Shown piece by piece: positions 26,737 to 36,648 of a stretch of DNA of 42,419 nucleotides (positions are counted from its first letter, which is position 1; every line of letters starts with the position of its first letter). The translations under genes and the position numbers were made by a program. Origin of the DNA: an uncultured Bulleidia sp. Its GTDB lineage: Bacteria > Bacillota_I > Bacilli_A > Erysipelotrichales > Erysipelotrichaceae. Below the pieces are notes generated by a model that saw only the letters and a program-made list of their open reading frames with translations, was not told the DNA's origin and ran no database searches. The stretch is taken from contig CAKVLT010000011.1 of the NCBI GenBank assembly GCA_934757945.1, positions 1 through 42,419 on the forward strand, written 5' to 3'.

Positions 26737-27924
26737 ATGTCTAAGGTTACCGTAAAGGATTTGGACGTTAAGGGTAAGCACGTTATCGTTCGTGTAGACT
26801 TCAACGTACCACACAAGAATGGAGTAATTACAGACGACAACCGTGTTCGTGCTGCATTACCAACAATTAACTATTTAACAGAAAATGGAGCAAAAGTATT
26901 ACTTTTGAGCCATTTAGGTAAGATCAAGACTGATGAAGACAAAGCCAAGAACGATATGAGCATCGTTGCTGATTGCTTAGCTTCATTACAGAGTGCTCCT
27001 GTTAAGTTCGTTAACGCAACACGCGGTGCTGAACTTGAAGAAGCAGTCAAAGCACAGGAAGATGGTTCCATCGTTCTGATGCAGAACACTCGTTATGAAA
27101 AGGGTGAAACAAAGAATGATCCTGAATTAGGCAAGTACTGGGCTGGTTTAGGCGATTTATTCGTAGAAGATGCATTCGGTTCTGTTCACAGAGCTCATGC
27201 TTCTACAGTAGGTATTCCAAGCAACTTACCAGAAGGATGTGCTGCTGTTGGTTTCTTAGTTGAAAAGGAATTAAATGTTTTAGGTAAAGCATTAAATGAA
27301 CCTGCAAGACCATTCGTAGCTATCTTAGGTGGTGCTAAAGTATCCGATAAGATTGGTGTTATTGAAAACCTGTTAAAGATTGCTGATAAAGTATTAATCG
27401 GTGGTGGTATGTCCTATACATTCTCTGCTGCTGTTGGTGGAAAGATTGGTGATTCTTTATTAGAAGCTGACAAAGAAGATCTTGCAAAAGAATTCTTAGC
27501 TAAGGGTGAAGGAAAATTATTCCTTCCTGTAGATACAGTTGAAGCAAATGCATTTGACAACGCTACAGAAATCAAGACAGTTAAGTCTGGTTGTGTAGAT
27601 GATGGTTTCCAGGGATTAGATATTGGTCCTGAAACTGTTGAATTATTCCAGAAACAGCTCGAAGGTGCAAAGACGGTATTCTGGAACGGTCCTATGGGCG
27701 TATTCGAAAAGCCTGAATATGCAAAGGGAACAATTGCAGTATGTGAATCTATTGCAAAACTGGAAGATGCAACAACAATTATCGGTGGTGGTGACTCCGC
27801 TTCTGCAGCTAAGAACTTAGGTTTCGCTGATAAGTTCAGCCACATTTCCACAGGTGGTGGTGCTTCTCTGGAATTTATGGAAGGAAAGGAATTACCGGGT
27901 GTAGCTATCATTCCGGAAAAATAA
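26737..27924 (+). CDS. pgk: Phosphoglycerate kinase
   Basis: A 395-residue PGK of normal length. Motifs: [17 protein letters not shown] near the N-terminus, [29 protein letters not shown], and the nucleotide site [18 protein letters not shown] followed by [13 protein letters not shown] and [19 protein letters not shown]. It makes ATP from 1,3-bisphosphoglycerate. Codon use is very regular, typical of a highly expressed gene. tpiA starts 7 bp after its stop. gapA, the usual upstream partner, is not in this cluster. Confidence 0.97.
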   Translation: MSKVTVKDLDVKGKHVIVRVDFNVPHKNGVITDDNRVRAALPTINYLTENGAKVLLLSHLGKIKTDEDKAKNDMSIVADCLASLQSAPVKFVNATRGAELEEAVKAQEDGSIVLMQNTRYEKGETKNDPELGKYWAGLGDLFVEDAFGSVHRAHASTVGIPSNLPEGCAAVGFLVEKELNVLGKALNEPARPFVAILGGAKVSDKIGVIENLLKIADKVLIGGGMSYTFSAAVGGKIGDSLLEADKEDLAKEFLAKGEGKLFLPVDTVEANAFDNATEIKTVKSGCVDDGFQGLDIGPETVELFQKQLEGAKTVFWNGPMGVFEKPEYAKGTIAVCESIAKLEDATTIIGGGDSASAAKNLGFADKFSHISTGGGASLEFMEGKELPGVAIIPEK

Positions 27925-27931
27925 GAAACGT

Positions 27932-28684
27932 ATGACAAGAAAACCTATTATTTTTGGTAACTGGAAAATGAATAAGACTCCTTCTGAAGCTCTTGAATTC
28001 TTCAAGGGTATCGAAGGATATGTTACAGGTGATGAAGCAGCTGATTATGGTATCGGTGCTCCATATGTAGATCTTGATGTTTGTGTCAAGAACGCAGGTA
28101 AGATTGCTATCGCTGCAGAAAACTGCAACGAAGTAGATTCCGGTGCGTATACTGGTGAAGTAAGTGTACCAATGTTAAAAGAAATCGGTATTACATACTG
28201 CATTATCGGTCACTCCGAAAGAAGAACTTACTATGCTGAAACAAGTGCTCACTGTGCAGCAAAAGCAAAGAGATTATTCGCATCTGACATCACACCTATC
28301 TTATGTGTTGGTGAAACAGAAGCTGAATATGATGCAGGTAAGACTGCAGAAGTTGTTAAGACAGAAATCAAGGAATCTCTTGAAGGTCTGACATCTGAAG
28401 AAGTTAGCAAGATGGTTATTGCTTATGAACCAATCTGGGCTATCGGAACAGGTAAGAGCGCAGATGTTAACACAGCTGAAGCTTGCTGCAAACTTGTTCG
28501 TGAAACAGTTAAAGAACTATATGATGCTCCTACAGCAGAAGCAGTTCGTATTCAGTATGGTGGATCTGTTAAACCAACAAACATTAAAGAATACATGGCT
28601 TGCGAAGACATCGATGGTGCTTTAATCGGTGGTGCTTCTTTGAAAGTTGATTCTTTCAAAGAACTCATCGACGCTACAAAATAA
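27932..28684 (+). CDS. tpiA: Triosephosphate isomerase
   Basis: A 250-residue TIM barrel enzyme. Catalytic residues are seen in GNWKMNKTP (Asn and Lys), IIGHSERRTYY (His), and AYEPIWAIGTGKSA (Glu); the phosphate loop is IQYGGSVKPTNIKEYM and GALIGGASL. It interconverts dihydroxyacetone phosphate and glyceraldehyde-3-phosphate. The intergenic stretch to pgk has no strong ribosome site, so translation is probably coupled. Confidence 0.97.
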   Translation: MTRKPIIFGNWKMNKTPSEALEFFKGIEGYVTGDEAADYGIGAPYVDLDVCVKNAGKIAIAAENCNEVDSGAYTGEVSVPMLKEIGITYCIIGHSERRTYYAETSAHCAAKAKRLFASDITPILCVGETEAEYDAGKTAEVVKTEIKESLEGLTSEEVSKMVIAYEPIWAIGTGKSADVNTAEACCKLVRETVKELYDAPTAEAVRIQYGGSVKPTNIKEYMACEDIDGALIGGASLKVDSFKELIDATK

Positions 28685-28692
28685 GGTTTTTA

Positions 28693-28706
28693 AGAGATAT
28701 ATCTCT
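28693..28706. repeat. 14-bp perfect palindrome between tpiA and eno
   Basis: AGAGATATATCTCT is fully self-complementary. It lies 9 bp after the tpiA stop and 38 bp before eno. It could be an operator or a small RNA stem that shapes decay between the two genes; it lacks a loop and T-run, so it is not a terminator. Confidence 0.5.
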
Positions 28707-28738
28707 GGAAACATATAGGTAATTTATCAGGAGGATAG

Positions 28739-30097
<1,359 letters not shown>

Positions 30098-30113
30098 TTC
30101 CAATTAACTCTAT

Positions 30114-30140
30114 AGAGGATACTTCGGTATCCTCTTTTTT
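30114..30140 (+). terminator. eno terminator
   Basis: AGAGGATAC (30114-30122) pairs perfectly with GTATCCTCT (30127-30135) around a stable TTCG tetraloop, followed by a T-run. Confidence 0.95.
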
Positions 30141-30166
30141 GTGTTTATAAAGCGTCTTGCTTTTTG

Positions 30167-30172
30167 TACAAT
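30167..30172 (+). promoter_or_regulatory. Candidate -10 box for a leaderless transporter transcript
   Basis: TACAAT ends 6 bp before the ATG at 30179, so the predicted +1 falls on or next to the start codon. No usable ribosome site lies upstream; AGG touches the ATG. The -35 is weak (TTTATA at 30144-30149, 17 bp away). Confidence 0.4.
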
Positions 30173-30178
30173 ACAGGT

Positions 30179-31015
30179 ATGTCATATATTCTAGCAACTA
30201 TAGCAGCGATTACATTCTGGGGGTCTTCTTTTATAGGTACCAAATTTGCCTATATTAGTTTCACTCCTGTATTTACTTGCTTTTTAAGATTTTTATTAGC
30301 CTGGCTGCTACTATTTCTGATACGTTTTTTTGTGGGAAAAGAACAGGTTGAAAAAAAGGATCATTTCTGGATTGCCTTAAGTGCCCTTGTCGGTATTTCC
30401 TTATATTACATGCTTGAAAATATAGCACTTGGCTGGACAAGCAGCAGTTATGCAGCATTAATTACAGGCAGTTATCCAGTTATCAGTATTCTGATTGGTT
30501 TTTTATTTTTTAAAGAGAAACTGACAAAGAGGATGGTTGCAGGCATGTGCCTTGCTTTATGTGGCGTAGTTGTCTTAAGTAATGTGTCAGGGGACAGTAA
30601 CTTGCCTGGTAACGTCATTCTTGTGTTTGATGGTGTTTTGTGGGGACTGTATAACTACATGGTTCCACGATTTAACACTAAGTATTCTGCAGTAACAATT
30701 ACCTATTATCAGACATTGTATGGTGTAGTGTTTCTTGTGCCATTTGCTCTTATGGATTCTCATACAGTTGGCCCGATAACTCTGACAGCTGAGCTTGCCG
30801 TACTCTTTCTTGGAACATGCTGTTCTGTTGCGGCATATGTGCTGTATACTTATGGTCTGAGAAAGGTATCCTGTGCCACTGCGGCAAGTCTTGCTAATCT
30901 TATGCCGGTCATTGGTGTAGTTCTGTCCTGTCTGCTTTTAAAAGAATCTATCAGTCTTGTACAGGCTTTTGGTGGAGCTGCTATTTTGGCAGGTGTAATT
31001 ATTTCAAATTCATAG
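30179..31015 (+). CDS. EamA/DMT-family transporter
   Basis: A 278-residue protein with ten predicted membrane segments in two repeats of five, the EamA pattern (AAITFWGSSFIGTKFAYISF near the start; YGLRKVSCATAASLANLMPVIGVVLS in the second repeat). DMT proteins export or import metabolites such as amino acids or nucleosides; the substrate cannot be read from sequence. ATG 30179 was preferred over an upstream TTG (30164) because that TTG lies in the candidate promoter. It stands alone between the eno terminator and the next promoter. Confidence 0.85.
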   Translation: MSYILATIAAITFWGSSFIGTKFAYISFTPVFTCFLRFLLAWLLLFLIRFFVGKEQVEKKDHFWIALSALVGISLYYMLENIALGWTSSSYAALITGSYPVISILIGFLFFKEKLTKRMVAGMCLALCGVVVLSNVSGDSNLPGNVILVFDGVLWGLYNYMVPRFNTKYSAVTITYYQTLYGVVFLVPFALMDSHTVGPITLTAELAVLFLGTCCSVAAYVLYTYGLRKVSCATAASLANLMPVIGVVLSCLLLKESISLVQAFGGAAILAGVIISNS

Positions 31016-31055
31016 CGCTTACAAATTTGAAAATTAATATAGACTAGAGTATAAC
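31010..31055 (+). promoter_or_regulatory. Promoter and cre-like box for a leaderless DUF1275 transcript
   Basis: TTGAAA (31027-31032) and TATAAC (31050-31055) are spaced by exactly 17 bp. The ATG at 31063 is 7 bp after the -10, so transcription should start at the start codon itself. No Shine-Dalgarno is present. A cre-like box TCATAGCGCTTACA (31010-31023, 12 of 14) lies just upstream of the -35, overlapping the end of the previous gene. Confidence 0.55.
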
Positions 31056-31062
31056 TATTTTT

Positions 31063-31740
31063 ATGAACAGATTAGTAAAAACAAAACAGATGTCTGAAGC
31101 CTTACTTGTCAGTTTACTGCTGGCATTTTCAGGAGGTTTTCAGGATGCGTATACATATGTCGTAAGAGATCATGTATTCGCGAATGCACAGACCGGAAAT
31201 ATTGTGTTGATGTCTACAAATCTTATGGAAGGGAATATTTCCAAGGGAATGCATTATCTGATTCCTCTAATTTCCTTTCTGTTAGGAGTTATTCTTGCAG
31301 ACATCATCAGAGAAAAGCATCCGGATCTTGTACATCACCACTGGAGACAGAGTGTTCTTCTGCTGGAGATGCTAGTGTTGGGGGTTGCAGGTTTTGTGCA
31401 CAACAATGTACTTTCCACATCTCTTGTGTCTTTCTCCTGTGCAATGCAGGTACAGGCTTTCAGAAAGGTAAATGGGAAAGCCTATGCCAGTACCATGTGT
31501 ATCGGAAATATGCGAGCAGGTGCTTCGTGGCTGACAAAGTATATCCTTCACAGAAATTCTGAAGACCTTGTTGAGGCAAGTGACTATTTCCTGGTTATTC
31601 TGTTTTTTGCGCTTGGGGCAGGTATTGGTGGTGTGTATTCTAACCGTACAATGGATATTCATGGTATATTATGGACATTACCCATCTTATGTATTTGTTA
31701 TATGTTGATGCGTGTAAATTTGGAAAAAGGAAATGAATAA
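31063..31740 (+). CDS. DUF1275 (YoaK-like) membrane protein
   Basis: A 225-residue integral membrane protein of the YoaK/DUF1275 family, with about six helices and the family signature SGGFQDAYTYVVRDHVFANAQTGNIVLM near the N-terminus. Function is unknown across the family. Translation probably starts on a leaderless message. The stop (TAA 31738-31740) is one base before the lipoprotein ATG, so the two are coupled. Confidence 0.85.
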   Translation: MNRLVKTKQMSEALLVSLLLAFSGGFQDAYTYVVRDHVFANAQTGNIVLMSTNLMEGNISKGMHYLIPLISFLLGVILADIIREKHPDLVHHHWRQSVLLLEMLVLGVAGFVHNNVLSTSLVSFSCAMQVQAFRKVNGKAYASTMCIGNMRAGASWLTKYILHRNSEDLVEASDYFLVILFFALGAGIGGVYSNRTMDIHGILWTLPILCICYMLMRVNLEKGNE

Positions 31741-31741
31741 T

Positions 31742-32374
31742 ATGAAAAAATGGTTGTTATGCCTGTGCAGTGTACTGATGATTGGTTGCTCTGATCAGAC
31801 TGCACAGACCGAAATCACGTCCTCACCAGCGAGTGAAACTGTGGAAACTTTACAGGACTATACAGAACTGAAGGAAGAAAATGCATTTGAAATTATAGAT
31901 TCTTCTAAGGTAGATACTATGCTGGATCATGGTACTGGGGTCTTGTATTTTAGCTTTCCGGAATGCCCATGGTGTCAAAGATATATAACCTATCTGAATG
32001 CTGTCGCAGAGGAAACAGGAGTCACTGTCAAATACTACAATATTCGCAACGATAAGGGTACAGAATGGTATCAGGAAGTTGCTGAAAAAATTCATGATAA
32101 AAATCCGGATATTTCCAGATACAACAATGATGGAGACTATGTTATCTATATGCCTTTAACATTGTTTTTAAAGGATGGAGAAATTATCGGATACGATGAT
32201 ACAAGCTGTGATCTGGACAGTGATGAAATAGCAGTGGATGACTATTGGACTCAACAACGCCAGGATGTTCTTCATGAAAAACTTACAGCTTATTTCACGA
32301 CAACGAAAGAAAATATCGATAAAGGCAATAAGGAAGGCTGTGCTGTGAAGGTGGAAGAAGATGGGTGTAATTAA
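31742..32374 (+). CDS. Thioredoxin-fold lipoprotein with CPWC motif
   Basis: A 210-residue lipoprotein. The signal peptide ends in the lipobox LMIGC (Cys 16 from ATG 31742). The mature domain is thioredoxin-like with redox motif FPECPWCQRY (about residue 76) and a YMPLTLFLKDGEIIGYDD segment at the cis-proline position. It also has a C-terminal pair of cysteines (GCAVKVEEDGCN). It should sit on the outer face of the membrane and act in thiol exchange, similar to bacteriocin-accessory thioredoxins. ATG 31742 was chosen over 31733 because AAAGGAAA then has good spacing. Confidence 0.8.
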   Translation: MKKWLLCLCSVLMIGCSDQTAQTEITSSPASETVETLQDYTELKEENAFEIIDSSKVDTMLDHGTGVLYFSFPECPWCQRYITYLNAVAEETGVTVKYYNIRNDKGTEWYQEVAEKIHDKNPDISRYNNDGDYVIYMPLTLFLKDGEIIGYDDTSCDLDSDEIAVDDYWTQQRQDVLHEKLTAYFTTTKENIDKGNKEGCAVKVEEDGCN

Positions 32375-32384
32375 CAAAGGAGTA

Positions 32385-32393
32385 TGCTATAAT
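32385..32393 (+). promoter_or_regulatory. secG promoter (extended -10)
   Basis: TGCTATAAT is an extended -10 element about 35 bp before the secG ATG. It overlaps the end of the lipoprotein gene region; the -35 (GTGTAA at 32365-32370) is weak. Confidence 0.55.
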
Positions 32394-32426
32394 ACTTCAC
32401 GTATATAGCGAAAGGAGCTTTTTGGA

Positions 32427-32648
32427 ATGCTTAACGCGTTATTAATGATTGTTTCAGCACTGATTGTCATTCTAACATTATTACAAAGTGGTAAGTCTGA
32501 TGGTATTTCAGGTGCTTTTACCGGTAATGGTGGATTAAACTTATTCGCAAATGTCAAAGAAAGAGGGTCAGAAAAGGTTATTTCTACTATGACACTCGTT
32601 CTTGGTGTTATATTCTTTGCATTGGTTATTTTGATCCGTCTGGTATAA
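32427..32648 (+). CDS. secG: Preprotein translocase subunit SecG
   Basis: A 73-residue SecG with two membrane helices (about residues 2-20 and 52-71) joined by a glycine-rich loop (GKSDGISGAFTGNGGLNLFANVKERG). SecG assists SecYE in protein export. AAAGGAG precedes the ATG. The gene order secG-rnr-smpB is widespread in Firmicutes. Confidence 0.95.
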   Translation: MLNALLMIVSALIVILTLLQSGKSDGISGAFTGNGGLNLFANVKERGSEKVISTMTLVLGVIFFALVILIRLV

Positions 32649-32649
32649 A
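32622..32649 (+). promoter_or_regulatory. Possible rnr promoter inside the end of secG
   Basis: TTGGTT (32622-32627) and the extended -10 TGGTATAAA (32641-32649) are spaced by 16 bp. A transcript from here would begin close to the next hairpin. This would explain how rnr is expressed past the secG terminator. Weak, unconfirmed. Confidence 0.3.
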
Positions 32650-32656
32650 CAGTCTG

Positions 32657-32681
32657 CGTTGGCATTTTGCCAACGTTTTTT
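32657..32681 (+). terminator. secG terminator hairpin
   Basis: CGTTGGCA (32657-32664) pairs with TGCCAACG (32668-32675), followed by TTTTTTATT. It ends only about 10 bp before the rnr ATG, so read-through or an internal promoter must feed rnr. Confidence 0.75.
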
Positions 32682-32690
32682 ATTAAGAAT

Positions 32691-34931
32691 ATGGAAAATT
32701 TAAGTGAAAAAATAGTTGCCTGTATTGAGCAACATAAAAAAAGAAGTTGTACAACCGACAGTATTCGTCAGGCATTAAACCTGACCGGCAGTCAAGATTT
32801 TATCCTGCTACAGAAGACTCTGGAAGAGATGGAAGACAAGTATCAGATTTTCAGAAATGATAACGGTACATGGTCCACTCAGAAACAAAGAGGATACTAT
32901 GAAGCAAAAATATCTATTAATAAGAAAGGCATGGGCTTTATTGACAGAGAACCATTTGAGTCTTTGCGTATTCCAGTACAGGATACCCATGGTGCGCTCC
33001 ATGGAGATATTGTCATTTACTCTGGAGAACCATATGAACCTTACGGAAAAGTGATTGCCGTTAAGGAAAGGGCACATGAGCATATTATTGCGCTGTATGC
33101 ACCAAAGTTTCATGGTGCAAAGACATTTAAACTGGTGGCTGAAGATGAAAAGCTGAAAGATAAACGTCTGATTGTAGAAAAGTTAGGTAATTTTTCTATG
33201 GCAGAAGGTACAAAAGTACTGTGTAAAATCATCTCTTCTGAAGGTCAGGACATTCATGTGACTATCGAAAGAGTCATTGGGCATAAAGATGATCCAGGTG
33301 TAGATATTTTATCTGTTTTACTGGAAAACGATATTGTCCCTGAATTTCCGGATGAAGTTCTGGATTGTCTGGATGCAGTGCCAACGGAAGTGGCAGAAGA
33401 AGAAATCAAAGATCGTAAGGATTTAAGAAAGGATATTACCGTAACGATTGACGGTGATGATTCCAAGGACTTTGATGATGCAGTAAGTGTTAAAGCTACA
33501 GATAACGGATGGAACCTGAAAGTGTCCATTGCCGATGTATCTAATTATGTCACAGAAGGATCTCCATTGGATAAGGAAGCCTATGCCAGAGGATGTTCTA
33601 CCTATGTAGTGGACAGAGTGGTACCAATGTTGCCACATAAATTATCTAATGGCATATGTTCCCTGAATCCAAAGGTAGACAGATTTACCTTAACCTGTGA
33701 AATGTCCGTCAATAAAGATGGAAGTATTGCAGAGTATACAGTGTATCCAAGTGTGATTTGTTCCACAGAAAGAATGACCTATGGTAATGTGAATAAGATT
33801 CTGGATGGAAATACAGATTTACAGAAAACCTACAGCCATCTTGGCTCTTTGTGTTTTGATTTAAGAGATTGTGCTGATGCGATACGTTCTTATCGTTATG
33901 GAAAAGGTGCAATTGATTTTGATACGGAAGAAGCAGAAATCAAAGTGGATAAAAAGGGAAACCCTGTATCTATTTCCTTAAGACAAAGAGGTCATGCGGA
34001 AAGAATGATTGAAGACTGTATGATTGCGGCTAATGTGTGTGTTGCAAACGTATTACATACAAAAGAGCTGCCTTGTGTGTATCGTATTCATGAAGAGCCG
34101 CAGGCTAAAAAACTGAAGAGTTTTGTAGTAGCTTCCAGACTACTGCAACATCCGTTCAGCATGAAAAGCTCTACGGTTACACCTAAAGAAATTCAGCAAT
34201 ATCTGGAAAGCATTAAAGATGTACCGGAATATCCTGTACTTTCCATGATGCTGTTACGTTGTATGCAGAAGGCAAGATATGATGCTAACTGTATAGGACA
34301 TTTTGGTCTTGCGGAAAAAGAATATCTGCACTTTACATCTCCGATAAGAAGATATCCGGATCTGATTGTACACAGAATGTTAAAGAAATATGTCTTTGCT
34401 ACATCTGCAGATAAGAAAGATATGACCAAGGATCTTGGTAAGGTGGCAGATTACAGTGAACAGTCATCCATCAGAGAACGAGCAAGTCAGACTGCAGAAT
34501 ATGCTGTGGAAGATATGAAGAAAGCCCAGTATATGGAAAAATATGTAGGAGATGTCTTTGAAGGTATCATCACCAGTGTGATGGGGTATGGTTTCTATGT
34601 AGAACTGCCTGATACCATTGAAGGTCTTGTACATATCACTACTTTACTGGATGACTATTACAGTTATGATGAAGTACACATGGAACTGCGTGGTGAAAGA
34701 AGTCATAAAGTATACCGTATCGGACAGACTGTTCAGGTAAGAGTCGACAGTGCCAGCAGGGTGACAAGACAGATAGATTTCTCCATAGCTACCAGAGAAA
34801 AGAAAAAGAAGAAAGAATGGAAAGATACCACGAAGAAAAAGGGATATAGAAAATCTTCTCCATCTTTTACAGAACAAAGAGGTAAATACCACCATGGCAA
34901 ACAACAAAGTAAAGGACGTCGCCGTAAATAG
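32691..34931 (+). CDS. rnr: Ribonuclease R
   Basis: A 746-residue 3'-5' exoribonuclease of the RNase II/R family. Order: N-terminal winged helix (about 1-60), two cold-shock-like OB folds (about 70-215), the RNB catalytic domain with TIDGDDSKDFDDAV metal ligands (about 260), an S1 domain (GDVFEGIITSVMGYGFYVEL, about 625-705) and a lysine-rich tail. RNase R degrades structured and non-stop mRNA together with tmRNA-SmpB; smpB and ssrA lie directly downstream. ATG 32691 has no clear ribosome site and sits close behind the secG hairpin. The 3' end overlaps smpB by 38 bp. Confidence 0.95.
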   Translation: MENLSEKIVACIEQHKKRSCTTDSIRQALNLTGSQDFILLQKTLEEMEDKYQIFRNDNGTWSTQKQRGYYEAKISINKKGMGFIDREPFESLRIPVQDTHGALHGDIVIYSGEPYEPYGKVIAVKERAHEHIIALYAPKFHGAKTFKLVAEDEKLKDKRLIVEKLGNFSMAEGTKVLCKIISSEGQDIHVTIERVIGHKDDPGVDILSVLLENDIVPEFPDEVLDCLDAVPTEVAEEEIKDRKDLRKDITVTIDGDDSKDFDDAVSVKATDNGWNLKVSIADVSNYVTEGSPLDKEAYARGCSTYVVDRVVPMLPHKLSNGICSLNPKVDRFTLTCEMSVNKDGSIAEYTVYPSVICSTERMTYGNVNKILDGNTDLQKTYSHLGSLCFDLRDCADAIRSYRYGKGAIDFDTEEAEIKVDKKGNPVSISLRQRGHAERMIEDCMIAANVCVANVLHTKELPCVYRIHEEPQAKKLKSFVVASRLLQHPFSMKSSTVTPKEIQQYLESIKDVPEYPVLSMMLLRCMQKARYDANCIGHFGLAEKEYLHFTSPIRRYPDLIVHRMLKKYVFATSADKKDMTKDLGKVADYSEQSSIRERASQTAEYAVEDMKKAQYMEKYVGDVFEGIITSVMGYGFYVELPDTIEGLVHITTLLDDYYSYDEVHMELRGERSHKVYRIGQTVQVRVDSASRVTRQIDFSIATREKKKKKEWKDTTKKKGYRKSSPSFTEQRGKYHHGKQQSKGRRRK

Positions 34932-35355
34932 AAAAGCCAGACATGATTACTTTTTAGAAGAAAGTTATGAATGTGGTCTTGTATTAACAGGGACGGAAAT
35001 AAAATCCATACGTATGGGAAAGGTACAGTTTAAAGACGCCTATATTTCCATTTACAAAGGAGAAGCGTATATTAAAGGAATGCATATTTCTCATTATGCT
35101 TTGGGAACTTTTTCCAATGTAGATGAGGAAAGAGACAGAAAACTGTTATTACATAAAGAAGAAATACGTAAACTGGATTCTAAAGTCAGATTGAAAGGAT
35201 ACACCCTGGTACCTACAAGAATGTATTTGAAGGATGGAAGAGCCAAACTGGAAATCGCTTTAGCCAGAGGTAAAGATCTTTACGATAAGAGACAGACAGA
35301 AAAACAAAGAGATATGAGCAGAGAAATTGCCAAAGCTATGAAAGTAAGAGGGTGA
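34894..35355 (+). CDS. smpB: SsrA-binding protein SmpB
   Basis: A 153-residue SmpB, full length. Features: NRKARHDYFLEESYECGLVLTGTEIKSIR at the start, YIKGMHISHY, LKGYTLVPTRMYLKDGRAKLEIALARGKDLYDKR and a basic C-terminal tail. It carries tmRNA to stalled ribosomes. Its start lies in the last codons of rnr, and its gene is 0.8 kb from ssrA. Confidence 0.97.
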   Translation: MANNKVKDVAVNRKARHDYFLEESYECGLVLTGTEIKSIRMGKVQFKDAYISIYKGEAYIKGMHISHYALGTFSNVDEERDRKLLLHKEEIRKLDSKVRLKGYTLVPTRMYLKDGRAKLEIALARGKDLYDKRQTEKQRDMSREIAKAMKVRG

Positions 35356-35360
35356 TTTCC

Positions 35361-36125
35361 ATGAATCTCGAAGAGCAAAAAGCATTGTCTTTATTTCGGC
35401 AATATGTATCACATTACAATTCACAGGATGGACAGGTACACTTAAAGATTTATCATACTTTTCAAGTGCAGAAACTTGCAAGACAGATTGCCATAGCTTT
35501 ACATCTTTCTGAGGAGGATGTGGAACTGGCAAGTATTATCGGGTTATTTCATGATATTGGCAGATTTGAACAGATCATAAGATACCATGATTTCAGAGAT
35601 AATCTGACAGTGGACCATGCTCATCTGGGTGTGGAGGAACTGCAGAAGGGATTGTTAGTACAATGCGTGTATTCTAGGAAGTTACAGGATATTGTACTTA
35701 CAGCCGTAGAACAGCACAATAAATACATGATTGATCCTGCTGTAAAAGATGAAAGAACTTTATTGCATTGCAGGATTATCAGAGATGCAGATAAGATGGA
35801 CATTTTCAGAGTCAGAGCGTGTGATACACTGGAAAATCTTGCCTATTTCTCACAGCAGGAACTGGAAGATTCCGATGTATCAGAAGACATTCTGAATACC
35901 TGTTTACAACACAAAACGATTTTAAGAACAGAAGTGAAAACACCTGCAGACAGCTGGATAGCAGGTGCCGCATTAGTCTTTGACATCAACTTCAAAGAGT
36001 CACTGCATATTTTAAAACAGACAGGCTATGTGGAAGGTATGTTACATAGATTTGCGTTTCATAAAGAAAAAACACGAGAAGCCTTTGAAGTCATAGAAAA
36101 GGAATTACTGGAATATATGCAGTAA
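35361..36125 (+). CDS. HD-domain hydrolase
   Basis: A 254-residue HD-superfamily protein. Metal-site motifs are the early YHTFQVQKLARQIA histidine, GLFHDIGRFEQ (HD pair, about residue 63), DHAHLGVEEL, and RDADKMDIFRVR (final Asp). HD proteins hydrolyse phosphate esters of nucleotides or related compounds; the substrate is not predictable here. ATG 35361 was chosen with AGAGGG about 8 nt upstream. The stop is 33 bp before the mature 5' end of tmRNA; its position inside the rnr-smpB-ssrA module is suggestive of an RNA or nucleotide role but proves nothing. Confidence 0.8.
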   Translation: MNLEEQKALSLFRQYVSHYNSQDGQVHLKIYHTFQVQKLARQIAIALHLSEEDVELASIIGLFHDIGRFEQIIRYHDFRDNLTVDHAHLGVEELQKGLLVQCVYSRKLQDIVLTAVEQHNKYMIDPAVKDERTLLHCRIIRDADKMDIFRVRACDTLENLAYFSQQELEDSDVSEDILNTCLQHKTILRTEVKTPADSWIAGAALVFDINFKESLHILKQTGYVEGMLHRFAFHKEKTREAFEVIEKELLEYMQ

Positions 36126-36128
36126 ATA

Positions 36129-36137
36129 TGCTATATT
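36129..36137 (+). promoter_or_regulatory. ssrA promoter (extended -10)
   Basis: TGCTATATT forms an extended -10 element about 20 bp before the mature tmRNA 5' end. The predicted +1 is near 36144, leaving a short 5' leader to be removed by RNase P. The -35 region is weak. Confidence 0.45.
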
Positions 36138-36157
36138 CTCCATGCGTAACAAAACAA

Positions 36158-36512
36158 GGGGCTGTAATGGTTTCGACAGGTCTTATGCTTGATTTCTGTG
36201 CAGTGGAGTGATGACCTAATCATCAAAACTAAATTAAACGCTAACAACAATAGTTACGCATTCGCTGCCTAAGTTACGCTACGAGCGTTTGCAGCGCCCA
36301 CTCCTATCTTTCTTCATTTGATAGTCAGTGTGTAAATAAATGAATACGGAGAGGTAAAGTCTGTGAATCCAATCCCGACAACTGATACAGGCACCTGTAA
36401 CGGATGGTGAGCTCGCAGACATGTCTGTTACAGTAATCAATCTGCTTGCTAAACTGTAGAATCGGAAATGTGGGGCAATTCTTGGACACGGGTTCAATTC
36501 CCGTCAGCTCCA
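36158..36512 (+). ncRNA. ssrA: Transfer-messenger RNA (tmRNA)
   Basis: A 355-nt tmRNA. The 5' end GGGGCTG pairs with CAGCTCC at 36505-36511, and the T-arm ACGGGTTCAATTCCCGT precedes it. The 5' part has the conserved TAATGGTTTCGACAGG. The tag frame begins at GCT 36240 and encodes ANNNSYAFAA before TAA (36270-36272). The acceptor is followed by ATCA, so CCA is not encoded and must be added. tmRNA rescues stalled ribosomes with SmpB (upstream) and RNase R. The last seven bases around its 3' end are the attachment core of the inserted element; the mature sequence is unharmed. Confidence 0.96.
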
Positions 36513-36535
36513 TCAGAGTAGGAAGCGTCGAACTC
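36507..36535 (+). other. attL: left junction of the ssrA element
   Basis: The core GCTCCAT (36507-36513) closes ssrA. Seven bases later comes the arm GGAAGCGTCGAACTC (36521-36535). The complementary arm lies at the right junction, 8 bases from the other copy of the core. The host side is tmRNA; the element side becomes GC-rich at once. Confidence 0.85.
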
Positions 36536-36574
36536 TTCTTTTACAAGAATGAGTTTGCGCTTGTGTATAGGTTG

Positions 36575-36599
36575 GGGGACGCCTGATGGTGTCCCCTTT
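36575..36599 (+). terminator. Element terminator that may now serve ssrA
   Basis: A 9-bp stem (GGGGACGCC 36575-36583 with GGTGTCCCC 36588-36596, one G-T pair) is followed by TTT. After integration it is the first terminator downstream of tmRNA. Confidence 0.65.
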
Positions 36600-36648
36600 C
36601 CGTTTTCGTTGATGTGAAACGCCGTATTTTGCGTTTAAAGACGTTTTA

